Assembly (NCBI GenBank): GCA_963556145.1
Contig: OY744463.1
Coordinates: 3,906,001-3,970,000 of the forward strand
Direction of reading: 5' to 3'
From: Hygrocybe punicea
Lineage: Eukaryota > Basidiomycota > Agaricomycetes > Agaricales > Hygrophoraceae
Length of the DNA stretch: 64,000 bases
The notes under the pieces are model-generated. The model was not told the origin of the DNA. It made no database searches and saw nothing but the letters and a program-made list of their open reading frames with translations. Made by a program: the position numbers and the translations under genes. Shown here one piece after another: positions 54,314-64,000 of this stretch (positions are counted from its first letter, which is position 1; each line of letters opens with the position of its first letter).

Positions 54314-57300
54314 TGTTAGCGGGGGTGTGAACGAGATGCGGGGGTGGGGACCTGCTGTCATGGTTTGCCGTTATTGTCGTTGAATTAGTTTGTATAATAT
54401 CAAAAGTAAAAAAATTGACATACCTGGTGCAGCAGGGGTGGGTGCACCACTCCCCGCTGCTGTTCCCATCATCTCATACCTGTGTCTACCGCTGTTTCAT
54501 TGTCATTTCGTTGTGCTCGTCATTGTTGTTGAAGGAAATCATATGTCACGGGACCGTGACAGTACCCATGAGCTAACCTGTGAAAACCCGTACCTGGCGG
54601 CACAGGTACGGGTTTGTCACGGGTCCCGATGTGGCTACCCGTACCCGTAGGAAAAGCCCGCATGGGTTCATGTACCCATGTAATACACTAGGCAGGAGTA
54701 CCGCCCCCAGATGGCAAGGAGTCCCACATTGGTGTTGACGGTGCAACCGGCTCTTGAGGCTGTTGTAACATGGGACTCGGAAGTACTGATGGGGGACTGC
54801 GAAAATGATAGAGTGGCAAACCCTTCCTATATCAAGCATCAGATGAACATTCTGGGAAGATGAATCATGGATTTACAAAATGTCAAGTAAGAATTCTTCT
54901 TTAAATTGCACGACCTGACCGGTAGCCTCAAGACGGATGCCGTACATCTCTAGATGTTCGTGGGTGTACTCAATGGTCCCGTGGTACCCACAGTGGTGAT
55001 TCGCGTTCACCACAAGCACCTTCTTTCTGATCATGGGATCTGCGATGAACTTCTGGCGGGTTTCAGGATGTTGAATAATGTAGGGTTGTGCAAAAAGTCT
55101 GCGGTCCTCCGAGTCTTGAGCAAAATCGACACTAAAAACATTCACTTCAAAATGACGCGCAGAAAATGCACGATATTCATAAGCCTGTCACGTCATAATG
55201 TGAGCATTGGGAACTATGCCAATAGTGGTACCCACCTCTGAATCGCCAGAGTGGTTCGACTCAATGACTTGCAGCATGTCGTCATTAGATATTTTTACTA
55301 TGTGACCACACTTGCCGGCCTCGTCGCCTCATCGCACTCGAATGCAATCTCCAACTTTGAACGATTTATGAACTAGAGGTGCAGGGAAGTCTAGCAGTCG
55401 ATCTTCGCCCAAATGACTATCACCCTTGCTGTCCAGGTGAACCTGTACCGTGAAGGTGTTATCACACTTGTCAGTGATGATACCCTTCAATCCCTTCAAG
55501 TCCCCTCCAGATATCTCCATGCGATCGTTGATACAGAGGGCCGCAGCTGCATCCTCAACCTCCCATCTGCGCCTAGCTTCCCTATCCCATCCAGGACTTT
55601 GGCTGAACATCTGAACCTCTTGAAAAGCAGGATGAACATCTTTGATGACTAGGTCATGCAGGCCGAGCAAGCATTCCAACAGGCCATCTTTAAAAATCAT
55701 CACCTGGAATTTGAGGGATGCATTGGATTGCTGCACTGCATCATCACCAAATGTTCCACGAGCTCGCTCTGGATCGAAGAGTGCTGGTAGAGGATGACGA
55801 AATGGCTGCTTGGGTCCATTGGGCTTCTTGAGATAGGATAGACGAGGCACCAACAATAGTCTAACCCTAGAACGATATGTGTCTATCTGAGTGATGAAAG
55901 TGACATCTCCTTCGTATGTGCCCTTCTTAATGCGAACCCAATCACCCTCGGCGACACTGGTAGACCGCATAGTCAGAAGTCGTATGCGCTCGGATGGTGG
56001 GACGAAGGTAATCCCATGATTCAAATGTACAAGGTGCACTCGTTCGAAAGCAAGCCGAATATCCTTCGGACTCAGGGCTTCGATATAAATCATTCCCAGA
56101 ATAGATGGCTGTATGAAAGCAGAAGCGATACTCCACTTCCAATGTGAGTCTTCAGTGTTCTGAACTTTGCAAAGGAGGAAGTCCAAACATTCAGTCTCAA
56201 ATCCACACTAAGATAAAACATCAGAGGAGCGGATCGCAGACAAAATTGAACAGATGTACATCACCTTGACATTAACAAGCCACATACTCATGTCTCTGGG
56301 CATTGGTTGAAGAAACGCCCACGGTTGACCAATCGAACCATCCACAGTAATGCGTAACTCGTTCGTTGCGGAGTCGCAGTGTCGATACCTCTCTCGAATT
56401 TCCTGGGCCTCCTGTTCGAAAACTTTGCACAGATATGGGAGAACAGGCTGATGAACAATCAAGTACTCTGTCGAGAAGTCGGCCCTCTCGTCATTCGGTG
56501 ATTGTAAGTCCATTTCCGAGTCAATGAAATCTAAAATGTATGGAGGCAGTCACAATGAGCGTTACAGAACTGACTGAGCGCGTTAACTTGCCATGAACAC
56601 TGGTTTCTGAGTCAGAGTGGTCGCCACTGCGCTCCGAGTCTTCACCCAAATCATCAACTTCTGCTTGTAGATCTAAGAAACTAAGCACATCTGGCTACAA
56701 ATCACCACGAAAACTGATCAATACAAGCTTGTAAACGATGCTGCGACATAACATACATTAAATTTGCGTCTTTTGATGTGTTCCATGCTTTTCATTCGAT
56801 CTGGGTACGTATTTTATGCGTGGTACATGTAATATTATCTCTATAACTACTTATGATTGAACGAGTAGGTAGTAGGCAAAATCGAAACGGTCATTACCAT
56901 ATGTGGACTAACAAGCATGCCACTTGAGGGCGGGTTTGATAGATGGCACATGCCACACCCGTTTCCAATTATTATTTTCTAATATTATGTTATATTCCCT
57001 TTCCAGGCCAGTTAGCAAACAGCACCATAATCACGTGGTGATTACATAAACCTGCCCTTTAGTGTCCCATATATAATAACCAACACTTTCAATTCTACAC
57101 TTTTCCGCTACCATCTTAGAAAATGTAGTATAATGTAATGAATGTCATTATAACTTAGTTTTACTATAATAAATAACTAATGTTACTTTGTTACTAAAAA
57201 GAACACATAATGTAGAATTGCTACTGACTTACTATGGCTGAGACTGACATTGTTGTATGGCCAAATAGTTCCAACCGCACCGAAAGCGGACTCGGAATAT

Positions 57301-57353
57301 GAATACGGCACATCCCTTCTGGCAAATCGATGGCAGGGTTATCTGGGTTCACC

Positions 57354-58750
57354 ATGTCTGACTTCAATGACCCAGAATTCGACACCTTGTTCATGGCTGA
57401 CTCGGACAGCGCTGAGATGCCTTGGGTAAGTCAATGCCGATTTCCGAGTCGATCAACGAGGTACTAACGCTCGTTCTCGTAGTGGTTCTTATCAGGTAAT
57501 CTCCTTCAATCAACTCAGATTTCTGCCGATCGCGCATACGCAGGGCTACCTTCAGGTTTGAACTTGTCAGTTGAAGACCCCCCCATCGCCTCCACAAGCC
57601 AGCTCCCCACGGCATTTATTCCACCGCAATGTCTCTACATCGACCCTATGGATCAGGCCCCTCGCATAAATAGGACAGAGCAATCCCCCATTCCCACCAC
57701 GATCGACCCCCAGCTTCTCATGGCTCCAGCTCCAGCTCCAGATCCAGCTCCAGCTCCAGCTCCAGTGCCTGCTTCAGCGGCCATCAATTTCAACCAAATC
57801 CAGCCGCAATACACTTATTACCCCATCCCCCCGCCCCCTTCTTACAGGACATTGGTGCCAGATGTGACAACCAACCTGGACGCTCTCACTCCAGACTGGG
57901 CCATGTTATGTTCCGAGAGTAAGCGCTTCTGTGAAGCTGCCGCCCCAAGGCTGTTCTGGTGGTGAACGGAAACTGAGCGCTTCGAACACGCATGTCAAGA
58001 ACTATTTTTGGTTGCAGAAGGAATCCGGTCATTCCGAGGTTCCAGGTACTGGGAACCGGAGTTTGGTAAGATATCAAAGTATTCACGTTAATACAACTGA
58101 TCATGTCACCTCCCTACAGATGTGACACACCCCGTTGATGGACGTCTCCTCACCTTCAGCACAGTTGAGGCACTGCATCCTGACATTGTCAAAAAAGCAA
58201 GTCACAGACTGCTAGCAATGTACACTGATCTCTAATTTTATTTTGCAGGTTGCGAGCAGCTATGCAGCGGTCCATAAGTAAGTTACTGCGATGATCAAGA
58301 CTCATATCATTGACTGTCTGATGGCCAATGAGGGGCCAATCTGACGGTTCCACAGCCTCGTATCCGGCCGTTCCTGCCCTACAGCAGTGTCCTGATGGGT
58401 GATATCATGACCGTCATCTTCCTCGGCCAAGGGTCCGCTTCCATCCTCTGTCATTGGCACGGATTATTACCGCAGCATCCCAGAATCCCCATCTCGACTG
58501 TTCAGCTTGCGGCTACATATGTAAGCATTGTGATTTGTCTTAAACTCACATTCAAATTCCTGTCGCAGGCAACCTGGGCTATTAATTGGGCTTCCGGGAA
58601 TCGGCACCCTTCATGACGATGCGGACCATCTACAATGAAAATGGTCGCATTATCCGGGAACTTCTCTTGGACCTGAACACCACTCAAGCATACTACCAGC
58701 TGGAAGCCTTTTGGATTGCCAACGCCGGAAAGTGGTTTGGGTCTCGATGA
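57354..58750 (+). CDS. Conserved basidiomycete hypothetical protein, spliced
   Basis: Start MSDFNDPEFDTLFMADSDSA; next GLPSGLNLSVEDPPIASTS, a Pro/Ala run from CCAGCT repeats (about 57,722-57,775), YPIPPPPSYRTLVPDV; then RSFRGSRYWEPEFG (about 58,020-58,065), HPVDGRLLTFSTVEALHPD, RPFLPYSSVLMGDIMTVIFL, LPQHPRIPISTVQLAAT, and FMTMRTIYNENGRIIREL with WIANAGKWFGSR at the end. Introns are GT-AG and short. One TAA (GY*LGF, near 58,582) interrupts the last exon; CAA to TAA or a sequence error would explain it. The general layout recalls hypothetical proteins common in Agaricomycetes; function unknown. Confidence 0.5.
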
Positions 58751-58903
58751 GTAGTCATTTTGTAGTCGACTTTTTTTTTTGCTTTCAACAACGCAGTCTG
58801 TGGTCCATTGGTAAATTGAGCCTTTCAAAATTTCTGCAGGATGTACATTAAGATACATCCATTATATACCATTAGTTTTCTTCTTTGTCAATGTCTTCGG
58901 CTT

Positions 58904-59422
58904 TTACAACAGGTGAGAAAGATAAATAGCATAATAACTACCAAACTCACGTGCCGGCGAGGAGGGTAACAGCTGGCCATTGGGCCATTCCAACTCAAAT
59001 TCTCTGCGGTGTCCTGCCGGGATGTAATCCAAGGCAATGGAATGGATATACCATTCTCTTTTGAGATCAGCTTTGTATCGGAAGGCCTGCTCCAACATCT
59101 CCTGTAGCTGGTGTTGCGTAATCACAAGATCGGCTCTCGCTTTCACAAGACTCCTCCTCAAATCTTCAATGGTAGTCTCCTCTACGAAAGGTATGAGAAT
59201 CAGGAAATCACCCTCCTTCAATGGTTGCTCACCGCTACAGGCACATGTCGTGAGAGAATCGTAATTGGTAGAAGTCCTACGCATCCGTTTGCCACCAACT
59301 ATCCTGCAACTAATATTGGTATCAAGTCGAGAAAGCTGGGAAGTGCGAAGAGTATACCTGACCATGACCTCGATGTCCTCCAAACACTTGGCATCTTTCA
59401 ATTTCTCTTCACCAGTAGACAT
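58904..59422 (-). CDS. Hypothetical coiled-coil protein, about 150-172 aa
   Basis: Open frame starting MSTGEEKLKDAKCLEDIEVM. A GTATAC...TTGCAG intron (about 59,305-59,355) may remove a short piece, joining VMVR to IVGGKRMRRTS. The centre TIEDLRRSLVKARADLVITQ continues as a helix, and the C-terminal part is DYIPAGHRREFELEW. No family recognised. Not repeat-like in composition. Confidence 0.45.
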   Translation of the reverse strand: MSTGEEKLKDAKCLEDIEVMVRYTLRTSQLSRLDTNISCRIVGGKRMRRTSTNYDSLTTCACSGEQPLKEGDFLILIPFVEETTIEDLRRSLVKARADLVITQHQLQEMLEQAFRYKADLKREWYIHSIALDYIPAGHRREFELEWPNGQLLPSSPAREFGSYYAIYLSHLL

Positions 59423-59627
59423 GATAACAATATGCTAATACGCCGAATTTCAGGAGAATTGCCACCCTACTAATTCTGGTTTGAATCCCAGACGGCCTTT
59501 CCCTCCCGAGGAAAACGTTCCTTGTTGCCAGTTTTATACTCAGCCATCTTTGTAATACCGTCATAGTGATCGGTCAGTCCCACCTCCATCGGGTTAAATG
59601 TTCGATTTTACACTCAGCTGGCCAAAT

Positions 59628-60062
59628 TCACAGGTGCTCTTTAGATTTCTGTCTCTGGCAGAATTCACACTCAGCATAGCACTCATACTTAAGGCAAACA
59701 GCTGCTAACAGGATACACACAGCTTGAAACCTCTCTGATGTCTGAAACTGGAATGTCCACTGGCCAGAGAGTGCGCCAGGATGCACTGCAGAGCGGTCCT
59801 CGGAAGAAAGTGTAAGCTTTTGATTACTTTTGATTAGGGTACTCACCTTCACCATTAAGGCCCCCCACGGCCCCCTTTGCATTCCATCATCAATACAAAT
59901 AATGGGGACGTCATCTACGATGTCCCCATGGTCCCCATGGTCCCCATCGTGGGTTTCATTGTCCAGATTGGTCCCGCCGTCAAGTTGTGCAAGGATGGTG
60001 GCAGAGGCGATGGCGGTGCTGATATCTTGATGACGATGCAACATTGACAACACCTTCATCAT
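59628..60062 (-). CDS. Hypothetical protein, segment duplicated at 62.5 kb
   Basis: 144-codon ORF with His/Asp-rich DGDHGDHGDIVDDVP, then IDDGMQRGPWGALMVK. The latter segment recurs inverted at 62,490-62,625 (IDDGMQRGPWGALMVK), and a GTGAGTACC donor follows MVK in both. It ends in a Cys-rich tail (YECYAECEFCQRQ). Probably part of a multicopy family; function unknown. Confidence 0.35.
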   Translation of the reverse strand: MMKVLSMLHRHQDISTAIASATILAQLDGGTNLDNETHDGDHGDHGDIVDDVPIICIDDGMQRGPWGALMVKVSTLIKSNQKLTLSSEDRSAVHPGALSGQWTFQFQTSERFQAVCILLAAVCLKYECYAECEFCQRQKSKEHL

Positions 60063-60414
60063 GGGTGACTCTACACATCACCCTTGTCATCTTCATCACT
60101 GTGCGCCTGGTCTGCCACCACTGGTTTCGACATTTGAGGCTGTTGGTTGAAAAAGTCGGGCGCGCTCCTGTGCAGCTTTGAGGACATCTGGGATGTTGGT
60201 CTCAGTGCGAATCATCGCCGTTGTCATCGTTGTCATCATTTCCATCGTTGTTGAGGGGGTGGGAAGCAGGAGTGTGGTGAATGGGTGGGTGATGGTGGTG
60301 GAAGGTCAAAAGCCATATGATCAGTCACATGTGCTTTACCACCACCCACTTGCCTCTCAACTCGACCCCCGCCACACTCACATTCCCCACCACCTCAACA
60401 AGTACAATAACAGG

Positions 60415-61579
60415 TAGGCAATGACATGGGTATGGGTATGGGTTACCGTTTTGGACCTGGGCAAAACCCATACCCGTGACCACGGGTCTTGGCATACCCA
60501 CATATCAGCATCAACACAAACGGATGCAACAACCCAGCCACAACCGCTTACCAACACGTTTTCAAGTGCCCACCGCCTCCGCCTCAACGCAAATGTCACC
60601 CACCAATGGCACTTTTATGTTGACCCAAATGGCCCCATTCTCATGCGAAACCATGTTTTAATATGTTGCACGACGCTCCATCATCAAATAGTGCCCAAAC
60701 ACGAACCCCCGTGCCAAAAACCCAACAGGAGACGCATCATGCACCCGCGTCAGCCCCAAACACACCGTCCCCACTGCACAACACGTCCAAACGCATCTCA
60801 AGTCCCACCCTGGCCCCAAACCCCGTGCCTGTGCCAAGAAAACATGTTCAAACGCGTCCCAGACCACGGTCCCACAACACCCGACCATTTGACGCCCACA
60901 CAGGCCCCAAAGCCCGTGCCCATGCAACAGAATGTGCCCAAACGCGCCCCAGTCCCCGTTCCCCCCAATTACATGCCCACATGCGCCCACATCATGCTCA
61001 AATGCGCCCCAGACCCCATTCCCCCCAATTACATGCCCACACATGCCCTCATCAGCCCAGAATCACGACGCCGCCGTCCAGACGCCGCAACTGCAAATGC
61101 CAAGGCTGAATGGCATCGAAATGTGGGCTCACGCATACACAAGGTTCGAGACGACAAAGGAGGATGAGAGGAAGGGGAGAATGGGAGATGGTGTGGGGAA
61201 CAAGGAGATGTATATGATGGGCGAGAGTCTCTTGCCCATGAGAACCACCGTCGCCTGGTTCCCAGCCCCCCCCCACTCCTCGCGTTTGCACAGCGAGAGT
61301 CTCTTGCCCACGAGAACCACCCATTGCCTGGTTCCCAGCCCCCCCCACTCCTTGCGTTTGCACAGCGCCACATCAATTGATGTGCGTGTCAGCAACACGG
61401 GGTAGGTTTGGGCTGGCACCTGCCGGGTTGCCTGCACAGGTCAATACCTGTACCCGACCTGCCGCTACCCACCATCTACCCGCTGAAAAAAGACCTGCGG
61501 GTAGACAGGTACGGGTTGGAGCGGGTCCGGGTACAGGTTGGCCTCAGGACACCCACGGGTATACCCGTGTCATTGCCTA
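60415..61579. mobile_element. 1,165-bp hAT element with GGGTAT motifs
   Basis: Ends TAGGCAATGACATGGGTAT and, reversed, TAGGCAATGACACGGGTAT. Flanking octamers ATAACAGG and GTAATGGG agree at five of eight positions, a weak TSD. Subterminal motifs are ACGGGTA/TACCCGT. It contains a 72-bp tandem duplication (about 61,221-61,364) and the 53-bp palindrome at 61,350-61,402. A His/Pro-rich 248-codon ORF (60,421-61,167) starts inside the terminus and looks compositional. Confidence 0.8.
61350..61402. repeat. 53-bp shared palindrome (copy f)
   Basis: CCTTGCGTTTGCACAGCG...GTCAGCAACACGGGG around the core ACATCAATTGATGT. A half-copy (CCTCGCGTTTGCACAGCG) lies one 72-bp unit upstream. Confidence 0.8.
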
Positions 61580-63280
61580 GTAATGGGGACTATGATGACG
61601 ACAGCAACGATTTGCGCCAAGTACGCCTCCCTGGACGTCCTCAAAGCCGTGCAGGAGCGCACCAGAGTTTTTCAACCAATGGCCTCAAACAGTGGAACCA
61701 ACAGAGGCGGACCAGCACAGTGACGAAGATGACGAGGGCAATGTGGAGAGTCACCCATGATGAAGGCATCATCAACGTTGTCATCGTCGTTGAGATATCG
61801 GCAACACCATCGCCTCTGCCACCATCCTCGCGCAACTGGATGGCGGTGATATGCACTCAGCCATCCTGAGCTCCGATTATATATATTTTGCGATTCCTTG
61901 CGATTTGATGCGACTTACCACTCTTTGACCTTCCGATCACATCGCGACTATTGCGATCTTCTGCGACTTTGGAGATATTTAGTTATCGCACTCCGAAGTA
62001 TTTCCTTTATTCTCTTTGTTCTCTATATTCATTTATCGTTCTCCCTACCTATCCTTTCTTCTATATGCCCTTTATCTCACATATCTCCTTTTAGTATCAT
62101 CCTTTCATCTCTCTTCCTTTGTCCTGACAGCTTATATACCTGCCTGTATAAGCCACTAGACAGAGAACCCCCAGAGAATCAAGATAGACCGTCATTCCCC
62201 CTTCGTCTCAGAGCTTCCCCTTCATCCTAGTTCCTTTCTCTTCATATTCTATCACGTTCTCTCACTGTCCGACCCTTCAATCTCACTGCGACTTTTGATT
62301 TTATCGCAACTCTTCAATTTTGATCACACCACTCCAGTTTTGATCGCAGCACTTCTCTTGAGTTTCTCATCCACTTCTATTCATTCTCCTTCATTTTCTA
62401 TACTAGTGTAGGCTTTCCGAAGCTTCCTTGCACCTTTTCACCTTTAGTAGTTGTAGGATTCCCCTTCTTATAGCTACATATAGCGTATCAGCGGGACCAA
62501 TCTGGATGGCGAAACCCACGATAGGGACCATGGGGACATCATCTATGATGTCCCCATTGTTTTTATCGATGATGGAATGCAAAGGGGGCCGTGGGGGGCC
62601 TTAATGGTGAAGGTGAGTACCCATCCCCCTCCTGCTTTTCCCCCATGTACTTACCCCTTCCTGCTGCTCATTTTGGGCCAGGAGCCCTCCCCCATCCATC
62701 CCCTCTCTGTTTCCCCCATCCGCCTTGCTTCCTGGCCCCTTCCTCGCCATGCATTGCCACCCCCCCCACTCCATGCACCTTTCCCCATCCCACCCCTCAC
62801 TCACCTCCAGCACCTTTCACAACCAATTCCAGACCCCATCTGGTGCCTCCACAAAGGTGAGTACCCACCAGTTTGTCGGCAGCGCCCCATTTATGATTAT
62901 TTTTTATTTCTTTTATTTCTCTTTATTTTGTTTATTTTCATGTATATTAGTCTACATACAGCATGTAGGGCAATGTATATGTGATATGTAAAAAAATCCC
63001 CAAGAAAATACAGAGGGAGAGTGAAATAGTTGTGCACAACATCGACGACGACCCTGTGAGTGATGGGCGGGGCCATGGCAACGGTGACAGGAAAGCCCAA
63101 GCCCATCAATGCCCTTGTTCCTGACATCGGATGCGCTTCCGGTGGCCATTATTACTATATTTGGATTACTATCTATGCTAAGTATTTGGGGGTGTTGGGG
63201 CAGGATTTATTGCCGGGGTTGGGAAAAAGCACTCTCCAGCCAAACAATAGCTGCTGAGGCACGTGCTCAACAGCTATAGT
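61580..63280. other. Repeat-like intergenic region, no gene
   Basis: 61,870-62,470 is C/T-rich with recurring TGCGACTTT/GATCGCA motifs and could be an LTR; no ends were defined. 62,490-62,625 is the inverted copy of 59,838-59,974. 62,630-62,850 is C-rich simple sequence. Confidence 0.5.
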
Positions 63281-63439
63281 TAGGCTTACATAGTGGGATG
63301 GTCAGGTGTGGACGACCCAATGTGATGTCACAAGTGTGATGTCACGTTTGGACGACCCAATGTGACATCACACTTTGTGACATGTCATCAACAAACACGT
63401 TAAGTCACATGAACAATTAAGTACAAGCCGGGGGAATAG

Positions 63440-63800
63440 TAATCGGAGATTTCCTGTGCTTCAGGATCCTCTTCCACCAAAGCCTCCACTTCAGAGGCCA
63501 AATCTTCAACCTATATGCAGAGGAGCAGGACACATGGCCAAGGATTGCACTGCAACTATCACTACTACCTTGGGTGACATGACAGGATCCTTTGTTGTTG
63601 TACCAGGCAACAACAGTGAATATTGTGGCATCTCTGCATGCCAACTGTTGGTGGCCGGTCCTCAGAAATCAGTGCTGGTCACTTTACAGGTCTTCAGGAA
63701 TGAATGGGCAGGTGATTTCCTTGCTGGGAAAACTACAAGTGGTATCATTGAAATTTGACCAGGTAAGTCTCATTATTATTTGTAAGCCTCCCATTAGTGA
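63440..63800 (+). pseudogene. Gag-like fragment with zinc-knuckle remnant
   Basis: One frame encodes CRGAGHMAKDCTAT (a CCHC knuckle missing its first Cys pair member), then TLGDMTGSFVVVPGNN and VTLQVFRNEWAGDFLAGKT. A related fragment lies at 44,080-44,230. Upstream TGTGATGTCA repeats (63,310-63,390) look LTR-like. It may extend past the window; 63,801-64,000 shows no motif. Confidence 0.45.
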
Positions 63801-64000
63801 CATTAAGACCAGGTTATATTTTTAGTTTGGTTTATTTGAGTATCTATGTCGAAATATTTTTGGTTATGTGTTTGCAAAACTTTTGGCAGTATTTTCTTTG
63901 TCAGTCAGTCTTGATCAAGAAGGAGAAGAGCTCCTCCTTTGAGATCAAGACTGAATGGCTTTGGGGTCTTGTTTTTGGTCCTTTCAGATGTGTTTGTGAA

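Larger units (their letters stand above)
53906..54690. mobile_element. 785-bp hAT element with GGGTAC motifs, in SPT5-like gene
   Basis: Ends TAGTTAATGGCATGGGTA and, reversed, TAGTGTATTACATGGGTA. Octamer GGCAGGAG is duplicated perfectly at 53,898-53,905 and 54,691-54,698. TACCC/GGGTA motifs fill both subterminal regions (about 53,920-54,050 and 54,560-54,685). Three hairpin modules of the shared palindrome family lie inside. No ORF. In the host gene's minus frame the terminal TAG follows TPA directly as a stop. Confidence 0.9.
53330..56795 (-). pseudogene. SPT5-like transcription elongation protein, broken by hAT
   Basis: SPT5 travels with RNA polymerase II through an NGN domain and KOW modules. 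Predicted start MKSMEHIKRRKFN (56,795) joins by a GT-AG intron to PDVLSFLDLQAEVDDLGEDS, an acidic N-terminus. NGN-like part: MSMWLVNVK, then SAFIQPSILGMIYIEALSP and HGITFVPPSERIRLL. KOW-like parts: EGDWVRIKKGTYEGDVTFI, LKGLKGIITDKCDNTFTV, KVLVVNANHHCGYHGTIEY and, after the insertion, a C-terminal module ending REHVVVLSRV. Lesions: TGA at 55,329-55,331 (VR*GDEAGKCGHIV; CGA to TGA fits), and the hAT element at 53,906-54,690. One intron seems to use a GC donor (GCAAGT, about 56,591). May be a paralog rather than the essential gene. Confidence 0.7.

Noticed and set aside
60421..61167. 248-codon Pro/His-rich ORF inside the hAT element
   Set aside because: Starts in the terminal repeat and follows C-rich composition; no domain and no transposase motif.
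60407..61587. TA dinucleotide duplication, i.e. Tc1/mariner rather than hAT
   Set aside because: TA at the junction is part of the TAGGCAA terminus; the related element at 42,458 has a perfect 8-bp duplication outside it.

Overview
The window looks like nuclear DNA of a mushroom-forming basidiomycete (Agaricomycetes). Its genes have many short introns (about 42-65 nt), the host genes are eukaryotic (mitochondrial acyl carrier protein, mitochondrial ribosomal protein bL17, SMP-30/gluconolactonase, a REB1-like Myb protein, an SPT5-like protein), and the repeats include Plavaka-type DNA transposons, a Ty3/Gypsy chromovirus, Tad1-like LINE debris and hAT elements. No rRNA, tRNA or CRISPR could be supported.

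Layout. 1-2.9 kb holds microsatellites and a 33-34 bp minisatellite. 3.0-7.3 kb holds a decayed LINE ORF1 and unknown ORFs split by a 2.06-kb hAT element with a perfect 8-bp target duplication (4,726-6,786). 7.5-20.2 kb is a three-level nest: a Plavaka transposase gene is split by an LTR element with 178-bp LTRs and no gag/pol (9,063-18,505), which is itself split by a very young Gypsy element with two 556-bp LTRs that look identical (9,684-16,711). A 572-bp palindrome truncates the Plavaka gene at its 5' side. 20.2-31.6 kb is old repeat debris: a Copia-type LTR, a 1.6-kb LTR family, three hAT or foldback insertions and a Tc1/mariner deletion derivative. 31.6-40 kb is a host gene island. 40-50.6 kb holds a Tc1/mariner transposase gene, a hAT element and a nearly complete Plavaka gene interrupted by a solo LTR with 5-bp duplications. 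51-60 kb holds host or host-like genes, one of them (SPT5-like) broken by a hAT insertion. 60.4-64 kb holds another hAT element and repeat debris.

Three structural points stand out. (1) Four or five hAT elements with unrelated subterminal motifs all contain the same internal near-palindrome, usually 52-53 bp, with arms ACCTCGCG/CGCGAGGT and, where preserved, a core like ACGTCAATTGACGT. (2) The Gypsy element shows signs of Tf1/sushi-style self-priming: its primer binding site is an 11-nt perfect complement of the predicted 5' end of its own RNA, which lies about 30 nt downstream of a TATA box. It also has an internal duplicate of its polypurine tract near its centre and a separate antisense gene with its own TATA box, a short intron and an exact Zn2Cys6 cysteine pattern. 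(3) Old repeats have lost CpG to TpG/CpA while the young Gypsy is CpG-rich, pointing to methylation-linked decay; some premature stops in genes here fit the same process.

All product names come from reading motifs by eye; no database search was run. Exon borders are predictions from GT/GC-AG signals and frame continuity.
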